This document shows, piece by piece, positions 25,628-34,454 of a DNA stretch of 64,000 nucleotides (within the stretch, counting starts at the first letter, position 1; every line of letters begins with the position of its first letter). The stretch is from Chloroflexota bacterium (lineage in GTDB: Bacteria; Chloroflexota; Anaerolineae; Aggregatilineales; Phototrophicaceae): the NCBI GenBank assembly GCA_016223085.1, contig JACRPS010000010.1:1-64000 (forward strand). Direction: 5' to 3'. The translations under genes were made by a program, and so were the position numbers. The notes under the pieces are model-generated. The model searched no databases and was not told where the DNA came from. It was given only the letters and a program-made list of their open reading frames with translations.

Positions 25628-26482
25628 ATGACCGACCAAATTATTCGCGTGGATGCGCTGCTGCCATCCGAAATTGCCCACCGCGCGGAGGAAGTAGGCG
25701 TTAAAAAGGCCAGTTTGGATACTCTGAGTATGTTCGCGCTGGCGGTGCTGGCCGGCGCCTTTATCGCCCTCGGCGCGGTTATGGCAACCGTCATTACCGC
25801 CGGAACGAGTGGCGTACTGCCCTACGGCATTACCCGGCTGCTAGCCGGACTGGTGTTTTGCCTCGGCCTGATTCTGGTGGTCATCGGCGGCGCGGAGTTA
25901 TTCACCGGCAATAACCTCATCACGATGGCCTGGGCCAGCCGCAAGATCAGCACGGCGGCGCTGGTGCGGAACTGGGTAATTGTTTACGCCGGTAATTTTG
26001 TCGGCGCGGTGGCGACCGCTATCCTCATGTTCCTGACCAAACAATATACGTTTGGGGGTGGGGCAGTAGGGCAGGCGGCGCTGGCGATTGCCAATACCAA
26101 GGTGAACCTCGATTTTGTGCAGGCGCTGGCGCTGGGTGTGATGTGCAACGCGCTGGTGTGCCTGGCCGTCTGGCTGACGCTGGGCGCGCGCACCACGTCC
26201 GACAAAATCCTGGCGATCATCTTCCCGATCACAGCCTTCGTCGCCGCCGGGTTTGAACACAGTATCGCCAACATGTATTTCATCCCGGTCGGCTGGCTGA
26301 TTAAGCAGTTTGACCCGACCTTCGCGGCCAGCACCAATCTCGACTTCAGCCGGCTTGACTTCGGTGGCCTGCTGGCGAATCTCGTGCCGGTGACGATTGG
26401 CAACATCATCGGCGGCGTGGTGATGGTCGCCGGGGTATACTGGTTTGTCTATCTGCGGCACACGCGGGGGAAGGTTTCGTAG
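25628..26482 (+). CDS. formate/nitrite transporter family channel (FocA/NirC type)
   Basis: This 284-residue membrane protein has six hydrophobic helices. Family signatures are GAFIALGAVMAT, GAELFTGNNLI, NWVIVYAGNFVGA, GVMCNALVCLAVW and GFEHSIANMYFIP. The last contains the conserved pore His. It would pass formate, nitrite or a similar small anion. ATG 25628 follows GGAGAAG. The CRP-type box arrangement suggests activation by a CRP/FNR regulator. The TAG stop overlaps the start of a palindromic tract. Confidence 0.92.
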   Translation: MTDQIIRVDALLPSEIAHRAEEVGVKKASLDTLSMFALAVLAGAFIALGAVMATVITAGTSGVLPYGITRLLAGLVFCLGLILVVIGGAELFTGNNLITMAWASRKISTAALVRNWVIVYAGNFVGAVATAILMFLTKQYTFGGGAVGQAALAIANTKVNLDFVQALALGVMCNALVCLAVWLTLGARTTSDKILAIIFPITAFVAAGFEHSIANMYFIPVGWLIKQFDPTFAASTNLDFSRLDFGGLLANLVPVTIGNIIGGVVMVAGVYWFVYLRHTRGKVS

Positions 26483-26491
26483 GGAGTGGCG

Positions 26492-26520
26492 AAGGGACAT
26501 GGCCACGCCATGTCCCTACG
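26492..26520. repeat. TAGGGA-type palindrome, CATGGC core
   Basis: AAGGGACATGGC and GCCATGTCCCTAC-like arms surround CAC. The preceding TAG stop at 26480-26482 sits in a further GTAGGG half-element. It lies between convergent genes. Confidence 0.55.
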
Positions 26521-26533
26521 GTTTTACTGGGGA

Positions 26534-27265
26534 TTACCGAGCGGGCACAGCCGCTGCTTCAACCATGTCGCGCAGCACGCGTGGGTTCGCGCCGACCTGG
26601 CGCTGCGCCACCTTGCCATCGCGGAACAGGATGAAGGTGGGAATGGACTGCACCTGGTACTGGTATGACGTGGCCTGATTTTCGTCTACATTCAGCTTAA
26701 CCACTTTCACCCGGCCCGCGTATTCCTGCGCCAGCCGGTCAATCTCCGGCGCGATCATCCGGCATGGCCCACACCAGGGTGCCCAGAAATCCACCAGCAC
26801 CGGCACTTTGCTGTTGAGCACCAGCGACCGGAAGTTGGCGTCGGTTGCGGTCTGCGGTTTGGTGTCGCCGCCAGCCGGCGCAGCCTGCGGTGCTGCCGCC
26901 GGTTTGGACGCCGGCAGCGGGCCTTTATCCAGCAGGTAATTTACGTGCGCCCGCGCATCACCGGGGCGGATGCTCCCCGCCTGGGATTTCACCTGCTTGC
27001 CGGAGGGAGTGTGAGCGAGCGTAACCACCGCCGGTGCGGGCAGGCTGCCGTACTCGGCCCGTGTGCGGGGATTGTTTGCTACGTCTATCCGCGCAACCAA
27101 CAGGCTGCCGGCGTTCTTTTTGGCAATCGTGTTGATCGCGTCTTCCAGCGGCGTATCGGCCTTCTGGCGGCTGTCGTACAGGTACAGCACAACCGGAAGC
27201 GGCTGTGCCAGCACCTTGTTCAGATTGTTGTCATCGGTATGAATCGGGGTATCAAAAACAGGCAT
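26534..27265 (-). CDS. tandem thioredoxin-domain protein
   Basis: This is a 243-residue protein. The N-terminal domain (about 1-115) has a thioredoxin-like pattern but lacks the CxxC ([10 protein letters not shown] at that place). A Pro/Ala linker follows (about 115-140), then a complete thioredoxin domain (about 140-240) with [19 protein letters not shown] and the cis-Pro in QSIPTFILF. There is no signal peptide, so it is cytoplasmic. The C-terminal domain should reduce disulphides, while the first domain may bind partners. Confidence 0.9.
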   Translation of the reverse strand: MPVFDTPIHTDDNNLNKVLAQPLPVVLYLYDSRQKADTPLEDAINTIAKKNAGSLLVARIDVANNPRTRAEYGSLPAPAVVTLAHTPSGKQVKSQAGSIRPGDARAHVNYLLDKGPLPASKPAAAPQAAPAGGDTKPQTATDANFRSLVLNSKVPVLVDFWAPWCGPCRMIAPEIDRLAQEYAGRVKVVKLNVDENQATSYQYQVQSIPTFILFRDGKVAQRQVGANPRVLRDMVEAAAVPAR

Positions 27266-27345
27266 CGCAAATCCCTCGGTCGAACGATTTTGTCACACTC
27301 TATAGACGTGAGATCAGTTTGATCCCTTTCCAAATTCGCGCAGCT

Positions 27346-27801
27346 TTACAGCATAAAGCGGCGCTCCAAAATCAACGTATCGCCGTCGTAAAAGCCTTCG
27401 CTGTCGGCTTGCAGCAGGCCGGGATAGTGTGCAAACAGCCAGTCCCACAGGACATCCAGTTTCGCCAGCACTGGCTCGGCGTCCGTGCCCGGCCAGAACG
27501 CTTCGACCGCAACCATCGTCTGCGCGCTGTGCAGTACGTCCCGCACGCGCTGCTGTTCCAGCGTATCCCCCGCGCCGACCATATCCTGAAACTCCGCCAG
27601 ATCATCGTCAAAGATGTCGTCACCGGGGCGGTTAATTTCAACGATGCCCAGCCGCGTGTCGCCGTGCATCAGGTCGCCGATGGTAGGAACGTCGGTATTC
27701 GTGATAGCATAGGCCGTGTCTATCTGCCGCAGCGCCGCCTCAATCATCACCAACGTGATTTCCCGCTCGTCGGTTGTGATGTAGCGCATGGTGTAACCCA
27801 T
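27346..27801 (-). CDS. hypothetical protein
   Basis: This is a 151-residue acidic soluble protein, not recognised. It has mixed helix and strand content with Asp-rich central segments and ends in ILERRFML. There is no signal or membrane segment. The start is ATG 27801 or 27789; neither has a clear ribosome site. Its upstream side carries the 159-bp inverted-repeat element. Confidence 0.5.
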   Translation of the reverse strand: MGYTMRYITTDEREITLVMIEAALRQIDTAYAITNTDVPTIGDLMHGDTRLGIVEINRPGDDIFDDDLAEFQDMVGAGDTLEQQRVRDVLHSAQTMVAVEAFWPGTDAEPVLAKLDVLWDWLFAHYPGLLQADSEGFYDGDTLILERRFML

Positions 27802-27829
27802 TGCCTGCGGCCTCGTCAGATAAAAACAT

Positions 27830-27988
27830 GAACCGCCAAGACGCCAAGCCAGAGAAGTAAAGAATAAAGCACAACACGGCGACGCACAGTACTGGGAAGT
27901 TCCAGTTACCAGTCGCCAGAAAATAACTGAAAACTGATGACTGACAACTGATAACTTCTTCTTGGCGTCCTTTGCGTCGTGGCGGTTC
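27830..27988. mobile_element. MITE-like element with imperfect inverted ends
   Basis: The left end (27830-27848) reads GAACCGCCAAGACGCCAAG. The right end (27961-27988), in reverse complement, begins GAACCGCCACGACGC and ends GGACGCCAAG. The interior holds no gene and has a run of ACTGA-like units at 27924-27952. Size (159 bp), inverted ends and lack of coding capacity fit a miniature repeat element. No duplication of the flanking bases is evident. Confidence 0.45.
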
Positions 27989-27994
27989 GAAATC

Positions 27995-29887
27995 TTACGG
28001 CTTCAGCGTCTTCTTAAAGAAGTCGGTGATTGCGTTGTAACAGGTAACGCGGTTCTGGAACTTCAGCACGTCGTGGCCTTCGTCCTCGAACACCAGTAGT
28101 TCCGCCGTTTTGCCCGCTACCTGAAGCTGCTCCACCACGTCGCGTGATTCGCGTTCGACCACGCGCGGGTCGTTCGCGCCCTGGATAACCAGCATCGGGC
28201 ATTGAATCTGCTCGATGTAACTGCGCGGCGACCGTTCCACCAGAAAATGATGGTCTGTCGCCGGGTCGCCGACGGCAATCGCAAAGTACGGTTTCCACGT
28301 TTCGGGAATGCGATCCATGAACGTCAACAGGTCATACGGCCCGAACATATCCACCGCCGCCGACCACAGTTCAGAATGGCGGGCCGCCAGCGTCAGCGTC
28401 ATGTAGCCGCCATACGACCGGCCTACCACACCCGCCCGCTTCACGTCAATGCGGTTGTCCTGCGGCAGCACCTTCGTCATGGCGTGAACGTGGTCGAGCC
28501 GGTCCTGCCCGCCCCAGTCGCGGTCAACGTGTTTGGTATAGCGCAGGCCGTAGCCGGTGCTGCCGCGCGCGTTTGGCACAAACACGGCGAAACCGTTGAG
28601 CGTCAAAAACTGAATCAGCGGCATCGAGAACCAGGCGAAATCGGGGCGCTCCTGGCTCTGCGGCCCGCCGTGTATGTAATACACCAGCGGGCGCGGCCCC
28701 GTATAGCCGAGCGACTCCGCCGGCAGGTACAGCCGCGCCGACACGCGCAGGCCGTCGAACGAGGTGAACGACGCATCTTCACCCGGCGACAGCAGTTCTG
28801 CCGGTATGCCGAGGATTCGTTCGCGGGTGTGCTGCCTGACCGTTCCGTTTTCAACCGTATAAATCTGGGTGGGGGAGGTGGCCGTCGAATACGACAGGCT
28901 ATGGCGGTTGCAATCCTTGTTGTAATAGTGTGATTCGAGTACGCCATCGCTGATGTCGCCCTGGCCGCAGATCACGCTGTCCAGCGCCAGCGTTAGCCCA
29001 TCCTCATCAAATGTGCCTTCGTACAGCCAGGAAATACCATCAATGTTGTAACCGACAACATACCGGCTGCCTTCCAGATGATCGAAACGGTCGAGTTCGC
29101 CAATGCCGCTGTGCATGGTGCCGGTGATCGCTACGGGCTTCACATGCTGTGGTGACTCCAGTTCAGAATAACCGAGGCCGCCAGTGTCTTCGAACAGCGT
29201 CGTCGTAAACACCAGCCCGCGATCACCGGGCGTGAAGAAACACACGCCGATACCGTTCAGCGGCACGTCCTGCCCCGGCTGGCGATCTTCCAGCGGCACG
29301 CCGTAGAGCAGGCGCATCTGGCCGTTTTCCGACAGGTACAGCACGTTATCGGCGACGGTGTAGCCATCAAGCAGGATGGCTCGGGTGTGCGCCTCGTTCA
29401 CACCGGATACATACGCGCCCCATTTACTTTCGCCCAGTTTGGTGATGTCGCCCGTCTCCAGATTGCAGCGGAACGATACCTGTACCGGCTCGGTGCGCGA
29501 CTCCGACGTGAGGTAGACCAGATTGCGGTCGGCGTCACACTTCATTGCGTGCGAACGGTAGCTGGCGAAGAAATCGCCAAACGCTGGTTCGGGCAGGCCG
29601 CCGTCCATCGGAATCAGCATCGGGCGGTAATTTTCGTCGCCGTTGTTGTCCAGCATCACCAGAATTTTGCCAAGTTTGGGGAAGACGTAATACAGGTAGC
29701 CACCCATCAGATGCGGGTTTTGCAGCACCACATCCGGCGGCAGCAGTGGTTCGGGGATGCTGCCACCGTAGTCCATGACGTACAGGCTCATGAAGCCGGC
29801 CAGATTGCTGACAAAATAGATCCGCTCCCCAACCGTCAGTGGAGCGACAAACTGACGGGCCGATAACAGGGCTTCGATACGATACAT
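27995..29887 (-). CDS. S9 family peptidase (prolyl-oligopeptidase/acylaminoacyl type)
   Basis: This 630-residue serine peptidase has an N-terminal beta-propeller (about 1-370) and a C-terminal alpha/beta hydrolase domain. The catalytic Ser is in GVVGRSYGGYMTLT, the Asp in QGANDPRVV and the His in EDEGHDV. It would cleave short peptides or N-acylated amino acids in the cytoplasm, as no signal peptide is visible. ATG 29887 follows GGAGG by 8 bases and begins the domain. Confidence 0.93.
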   Translation of the reverse strand: MYRIEALLSARQFVAPLTVGERIYFVSNLAGFMSLYVMDYGGSIPEPLLPPDVVLQNPHLMGGYLYYVFPKLGKILVMLDNNGDENYRPMLIPMDGGLPEPAFGDFFASYRSHAMKCDADRNLVYLTSESRTEPVQVSFRCNLETGDITKLGESKWGAYVSGVNEAHTRAILLDGYTVADNVLYLSENGQMRLLYGVPLEDRQPGQDVPLNGIGVCFFTPGDRGLVFTTTLFEDTGGLGYSELESPQHVKPVAITGTMHSGIGELDRFDHLEGSRYVVGYNIDGISWLYEGTFDEDGLTLALDSVICGQGDISDGVLESHYYNKDCNRHSLSYSTATSPTQIYTVENGTVRQHTRERILGIPAELLSPGEDASFTSFDGLRVSARLYLPAESLGYTGPRPLVYYIHGGPQSQERPDFAWFSMPLIQFLTLNGFAVFVPNARGSTGYGLRYTKHVDRDWGGQDRLDHVHAMTKVLPQDNRIDVKRAGVVGRSYGGYMTLTLAARHSELWSAAVDMFGPYDLLTFMDRIPETWKPYFAIAVGDPATDHHFLVERSPRSYIEQIQCPMLVIQGANDPRVVERESRDVVEQLQVAGKTAELLVFEDEGHDVLKFQNRVTCYNAITDFFKKTLKP

Positions 29888-29958
29888 AATGTGGCCTCCT
29901 CTGCAACAATGCCGCCGATTGTAACACGGCACTGGCTGAGGCCACAGGCAGGCCAGCG

Positions 29959-30351
29959 TTAGCCGCCGCGCTGCGAGATGAACCAGAACATGAAGAAGTA
30001 CACCCCTCCGAGGACTCCGGCGATCACTGCCAGCGGCTGCGACTTCTTGGCTTTGGTGATGCCGGCTATGATGATTGGGAAAACAAAGATGCCGGCGTTG
30101 ACGACCAGCGCACCGAAGGCCAGCGGATCAAACACGTTCAGCTTGGCGATCACCGCCAGCGCGCCGACCAGCCCGGCCAGCATCGTTGGCACAAGCTGCT
30201 TGTCCGACTGCATAAACATCACGACGAGCGCGAGGATAAACACGATGTACAGGATAATGTCGTACACCAGATACACGCCGTTAGTGCGCGGCGCCAACCG
30301 CGCCAGAATATCCTGTGGGTTCAAATTGATTTGCTGCGCGAGAATCAACAT
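29959..30351 (-). CDS. small integral membrane protein
   Basis: This is a 130-residue protein with four hydrophobic helices and a short polar N-terminus, ending in a polar SQRGG tail. It has no catalytic motif and is not recognised. It lies 59 bases downstream of the HAD hydrolase gene. Confidence 0.65.
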   Translation of the reverse strand: MLILAQQINLNPQDILARLAPRTNGVYLVYDIILYIVFILALVVMFMQSDKQLVPTMLAGLVGALAVIAKLNVFDPLAFGALVVNAGIFVFPIIIAGITKAKKSQPLAVIAGVLGGVYFFMFWFISQRGG

Positions 30352-30410
30352 AAACGCTTACCCCCTGAATGATGACGGATAAAAACGAGTTTAGCACAGT
30401 CTGCACGGGT

Positions 30411-31043
30411 TCACAGGCTGTCCAGCAGGGGTTCCAGCACCGCCCGTAAATCCATGCCGGCAGTGTAGACAATGCCCTGCATACCAACGGCCCGTGCGCC
30501 CTCGACGTTATCCGGACGGTCGTCTATAAAGATGGCCTCTCCCGGCGTGCGCTGGATTCGCTCCAGGACGGCGTGGTAGGCACGCGCATCCGGCTTCATC
30601 ACGCCGATCTCACACGACGGCACGATCACGTCAAACAGATCGGTCATGCCAAACATGTCCAGTTCGCTGCGCAGCGCCGGGCTGGCGTTGCTTAACAACC
30701 CGACCGGATAGCCACGTCCGCGCAGCTCCCGAATGTACGCCAGCAGGTCGGCGTCCGGCTGGTCGCCGCTGTAGAAGTCGGCGGCAAACCGGGTCGCGTC
30801 AGCCTCGCCCAGCCCAAGCTGCCGCGCCACGTCCGCCCAGTGGTCGGCCAAGGGTAGCTGCCCGATCTGCGCCAGCCGCCAGCTTTCACTGCCATGCGTA
30901 ATACGCTCGATGCTGCCACGCCCCAGCCTCAGCCGGTCGTCCCAGGCGTGGCGCGGGGTATAGTCCATTGTCCTGACCAGCACACCGCCATAGTCAAAGA
31001 TTACCGCACGTTTTACCGGTCTGTTGCTCTCGGTTCTGCCCAT
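30411..31043 (-). CDS. HAD superfamily hydrolase (subfamily IA)
   Basis: This 210-residue phosphatase-like protein has motif I as AVIFDYGGVLV (second Asp replaced by Gly, see below), motif II as GLLSNAS, the Lys in GVMKPDARAYH, and motif III as FIDDRPDNVEGA. Motif I lacks the usual DxD acid at the second position, having DYG, which is common in the YihX-like group acting on sugar phosphates. ATG 31043, with AAGGGA upstream, lies inside the end of comEC (31-base overlap). Confidence 0.88.
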   Translation of the reverse strand: MGRTESNRPVKRAVIFDYGGVLVRTMDYTPRHAWDDRLRLGRGSIERITHGSESWRLAQIGQLPLADHWADVARQLGLGEADATRFAADFYSGDQPDADLLAYIRELRGRGYPVGLLSNASPALRSELDMFGMTDLFDVIVPSCEIGVMKPDARAYHAVLERIQRTPGEAIFIDDRPDNVEGARAVGMQGIVYTAGMDLRAVLEPLLDSL

Positions 31044-33376
31044 AATTCCCTTCCATCGGTCCAGAGATGAATCGTCCCGCCCTGATCGGTGCGATATACC
31101 GGCGTAGCTCCCAGCAGCGCCAGTGTATCGGCGTCCGGGTCGCCCAGGCGGTTGGCCCGGTCGCTCTGTAGAACGATCAACTGCGGCTGCACGGCCTGCA
31201 AAAACGCCTCGTCCAGCGACCGCAGGCCGCCGTGTTTGGGGAGCTGCATGACCGTCGCCAGCGGCCATTGTCCGGCGTCGAGCAGTACCTGCTGTCCCTC
31301 GCGGCTCAGGTCGCCGGTCAGCAGGAACGACACGTCGCCGTAGCGCAGGCGCGCCACCAGCGCGTGGTCGTCGAGCGAGTCGTCCAGTCCCGGCTGCGTC
31401 TGGGGATGCAGCACCTCCAGCCGCGTGCCGTCGTCCAGTTCCAGCATGTAACCGGCGCGCGCTATGACCACCTTGCGCTGCGCCAGCCGGTCCTGCAGCG
31501 CCAGAAAGGCCGCGCTCTGGTTGGGCTGGCCGCTGTACAGCGTCACGCCAATCTCATAGCGGTCGAGCACGGCGGTCAGCGCCGCGTAGTCGTTTTCGTC
31601 CGGCTGGGTGATAACCAGTACTTCGATGGCGCGATCGTTAAACGGCAGACGGTCGCCGATGGCCGTCAGCAGGCGCGACGGGAAGCGCCCGCCGTCTACC
31701 AGCAGGTGCGCGCCACCGGGGGTCTGCGCCAGCACGGCGTTGCTGTGCCCCACGTCCAAAAGCCAGACGTGCAGCCTGCCATCCGGGCGGCTCAAGCCCG
31801 ATGCAACAATCAGCACGGCCAGTCCTACCCCGGCAAAAACGGTGGATGTTAACACGGCGCGCGCCCGGATGAACCGCCCCAGGTGCAGCGCCCAGGCGGG
31901 TTGTGTGGCCTGCATCAGCGCCCCTCCCAACACAATCAGGTAAAACAGCGCGATCAAACGCGGGTCGGCGTGGAATTCGGCGTCGGCGAACGGCAGCCTG
32001 CCGACCAGCCGCACCACGCCCAGCGTCCAGGCCAGTGGCAGCAGGTCGAGCCAGAACAGCACCTGGGCGACTGTGGGAATCGCAAATGCCACCAGCACCG
32101 CCAGCAGGCCCATAATCAGCAAATGTCCCTGTACCGGGATGATGAGCAGGTTAACCAGCAGCGCCACCGGCGACAGTCGTCCGAAGTACAGCACGATCAG
32201 CGGCAGCGTGGTGATTTGCGCCGCCAGCGACACAATCAGCGGTTCGGCCAGGAAGTCGCCAACCATCCGCGCCGTGCGGCGGGGGAGCAGCCGGGCGAGC
32301 AGCGCATCAAAGCGACGCGACAGCGGCGCGGCGTACAGCGCCAGCCCCAGCGTGGCAAAAAAGCTCAACTGGAAGCTGATGTCCCAGATGACGGTCGGGT
32401 TTTGCAGGCTGAGCAGCAGTGCCACCAGCGCCAGCGAGGCCGGTACATAGGTTTTGCGCCTGATGATCGCGCCAATCACCAGCAGGCTGCTCATCATCGC
32501 TGCCCGCACCACCGCCGCGCTGGCGCCGACTAGGAGCGTGTAGGCGGCGATGATGCCAATGCCGAGGACGGCTGCCCGCCAGCGCCGGATGCCGAAGCGC
32601 GTGAGCAAACCCAGCACCACGCCGCTGAGCAGCGCCATATTAAAGCCGCTGATGGCGATCACGTGCGCCGCGCCCGCTGCGTTGAAGGCCTCGCGTACGT
32701 CCGGCGCGATGCCGCTTTCATTGCCCAGCAGGATGCCGCCCAGCAGACCGGCGGCGGGTTCGGGCAGGCTGCGGGAAATTAGCGCGTAGGCGCGCGCTTT
32801 TAGATCAAGCAGCGCCGCGTAGAGTGGGCTGCCGTGCCCACCCGAAAGCACCTCAACCGACGTGTCCTGCATGATGCTGAACACGCCACCCCGCGCCAGG
32901 TAATCAGCATAGGAGAAAGTATCGGCTTCGCCGGGTGTGACTAAAACACCGGTGGCGCGGATGCGGTCACCATAGCTGGTGGTGGTCGTTGGTGGCGCGT
33001 AAACCAGTACCGCACCTCCGGTCGCCACTGTCTGACCGGCGCGGGTAACGCTCTCGGCTTCCAGCCGCAGCAGCAGGCGGTCGTCGCGGTGGTCGGGTTC
33101 GGCGCTGATGACACCTTCCAGCGTCAGGCCGCCGGCGTGGTTGTACTGCGCTACGTCGCTGGTCAGCGGCACCAGCGCCATTCGCAGCCCGCCCAGGGTG
33201 AACGCGAGCAGCGCCAGCCCGGCCCAGCGGCGTGCTGAGTCGCGCCACCACAGAGCTACCACGAGGAGCGCCAGCACCGCCAGAATCGCCCAGACGGGCG
33301 CAGCCGCATTGTTTGGGGCATTGGCCGCCAGCAGGATACCGGCAGCCCAGCCTAGGGTGAGGTACACGAGGCGCAT
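31013..33376 (-). CDS. comEC: ComEC/Rec2-family DNA internalisation protein
   Basis: This 787-residue membrane protein moves single-stranded DNA across the membrane during transformation. The N-terminal region has two helices and a DUF4131-like OB domain, the Competence domain (about 200-470) has GILLGNESGIA and HVIAISGFNMALLSG, and the C-terminus is a metallo-beta-lactamase-like domain (about 510-780) starting VWLLDVGHSNAVL. The metal-binding HxDxDH motif is missing: that place reads ITQPDENDYAAL. No other competence gene is in the window. Confidence 0.9.
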   Translation of the reverse strand: MRLVYLTLGWAAGILLAANAPNNAAAPVWAILAVLALLVVALWWRDSARRWAGLALLAFTLGGLRMALVPLTSDVAQYNHAGGLTLEGVISAEPDHRDDRLLLRLEAESVTRAGQTVATGGAVLVYAPPTTTTSYGDRIRATGVLVTPGEADTFSYADYLARGGVFSIMQDTSVEVLSGGHGSPLYAALLDLKARAYALISRSLPEPAAGLLGGILLGNESGIAPDVREAFNAAGAAHVIAISGFNMALLSGVVLGLLTRFGIRRWRAAVLGIGIIAAYTLLVGASAAVVRAAMMSSLLVIGAIIRRKTYVPASLALVALLLSLQNPTVIWDISFQLSFFATLGLALYAAPLSRRFDALLARLLPRRTARMVGDFLAEPLIVSLAAQITTLPLIVLYFGRLSPVALLVNLLIIPVQGHLLIMGLLAVLVAFAIPTVAQVLFWLDLLPLAWTLGVVRLVGRLPFADAEFHADPRLIALFYLIVLGGALMQATQPAWALHLGRFIRARAVLTSTVFAGVGLAVLIVASGLSRPDGRLHVWLLDVGHSNAVLAQTPGGAHLLVDGGRFPSRLLTAIGDRLPFNDRAIEVLVITQPDENDYAALTAVLDRYEIGVTLYSGQPNQSAAFLALQDRLAQRKVVIARAGYMLELDDGTRLEVLHPQTQPGLDDSLDDHALVARLRYGDVSFLLTGDLSREGQQVLLDAGQWPLATVMQLPKHGGLRSLDEAFLQAVQPQLIVLQSDRANRLGDPDADTLALLGATPVYRTDQGGTIHLWTDGRELWAEPRATDR

Positions 33377-33380
33377 GGTA

Positions 33381-34295
33381 TTACGTCAGCAGGTTGGCTT
33401 TCACCTGGTCAAAAATGGCATCGTCCACGCCGGCCCGGTCGCGCAGGTAAGCGCGCACCGAGCCATATTTGGTTATCAGATAGTCTAACGCCGCTTTCAG
33501 CGTTTTAGGGTCGGCGGTCAGCATCGGGTGCATATCGGCGGCGGAAATGCCGAGAATAGCCAGCCGTTGCACGGCCTGCTGCGCGTAGCGGTAAAAGTGG
33601 TCGTAGTAGCGATTGCTGAGCGTGTAATCCGCAATCACGGTTTCTTCCGGCACACCCAGCGCCAGCAGCAGGATGGCCGCTGCCAGACCGGCGCGATCCT
33701 TGCCCGCCGTGCAGTGGATTAAAGCCGGCAGGTTGTTCTCATCGGCCAGCCGCCGGATCACGTCCCCAAAGACCGCCGCGTGCTCGTCTATAATGCGCCG
33801 GTAAATCTCCAGCAGCATGGTGTTAAACCGGCTTTTGTCAAACAGCAGCGCCCGCAGTCGCTGGCGTGAGTCGCCGTCGCGGTCGGCATTAATTGGAATA
33901 CGCGCATAGTCCGCATCCGGCAGCCGGCGGTCAGGCGCGGTACTCACTTCATCGTCGCTGCGCAGGTCGCACACCAGTTTAATCCCCAGTGCTGCCAGTG
34001 TATTCAGATCGCTGTCGGTCAGCGCCGCCAGCGTGCCGGAACGGTACACCCGCCCCCAGCGCACGTAGCGCCCGCTGGTGGTGCGGTAGCCGCCGATGTC
34101 GCGCAGGTTGGCCGCGCCTTCCAGCAGGATAGTGCGGTCGTGCCTGCTGTCCTCGTGCGGCAGCAACTCAGTATCCAGTTCGATGATGAGCGATTCCGGA
34201 GCAGGGTAGGCCGGTTTCTCGCGGCGCACCAGCCGTCGGGTCGTCAGCGCCACGCCCCCCAGCGCCAGCAGCGACAACAACGCGCGTGTTTTCAA
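33381..34295 (-). CDS. tyrosine-protein phosphatase
   Basis: This is a 304-residue protein of the bacterial Y_phosphatase3 type. A short N-terminal hydrophobic stretch (LLSLLALGGVALTT) may anchor it, NLRDIGGY is the family's early motif, and the catalytic Cys loop is IHCTAGKDRAGLAAA. It would remove phosphate from tyrosine residues or phosphoinositide-like substrates. It is followed 4 bases later by comEC, so the two are co-transcribed. Confidence 0.9.
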   Translation of the reverse strand: MKTRALLSLLALGGVALTTRRLVRREKPAYPAPESLIIELDTELLPHEDSRHDRTILLEGAANLRDIGGYRTTSGRYVRWGRVYRSGTLAALTDSDLNTLAALGIKLVCDLRSDDEVSTAPDRRLPDADYARIPINADRDGDSRQRLRALLFDKSRFNTMLLEIYRRIIDEHAAVFGDVIRRLADENNLPALIHCTAGKDRAGLAAAILLLALGVPEETVIADYTLSNRYYDHFYRYAQQAVQRLAILGISAADMHPMLTADPKTLKAALDYLITKYGSVRAYLRDRAGVDDAIFDQVKANLLT

Positions 34296-34385
34296 ACGTG
34301 TTTCCTATTCAATCTGTTCGACAATGAGATTCACTGTAGCAAACAACCGGGCTTTTCGCTACTTGTGCATTCTATCCAAGACGTG

Positions 34386-34414
34386 TTGACAGACGCAGAA
34401 TAACGATTTATTGT
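34386..34414 (+). promoter_or_regulatory. sigma-70-type promoter of the LacI-family regulator gene
   Basis: TTGACA (34386-34391) and TATTGT (34409-34414) are 17 bases apart. The predicted start of transcription, near 34421, lies inside the palindromic operator. Confidence 0.7.
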
Positions 34415-34417
34415 GAA

Positions 34418-34433
34418 AGTAACTCGCGTTACT
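34418..34433. promoter_or_regulatory. LacI-type operator
   Basis: AGTAAC-TCGC-GTTACT has perfect 6-base arms around a CG-centred core, as is usual for LacI-family sites. It overlaps the transcript start, so it should mediate autorepression. Confidence 0.65.
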
Positions 34434-34454
34434 AACCCGTGTCAGTCAAAAAAT

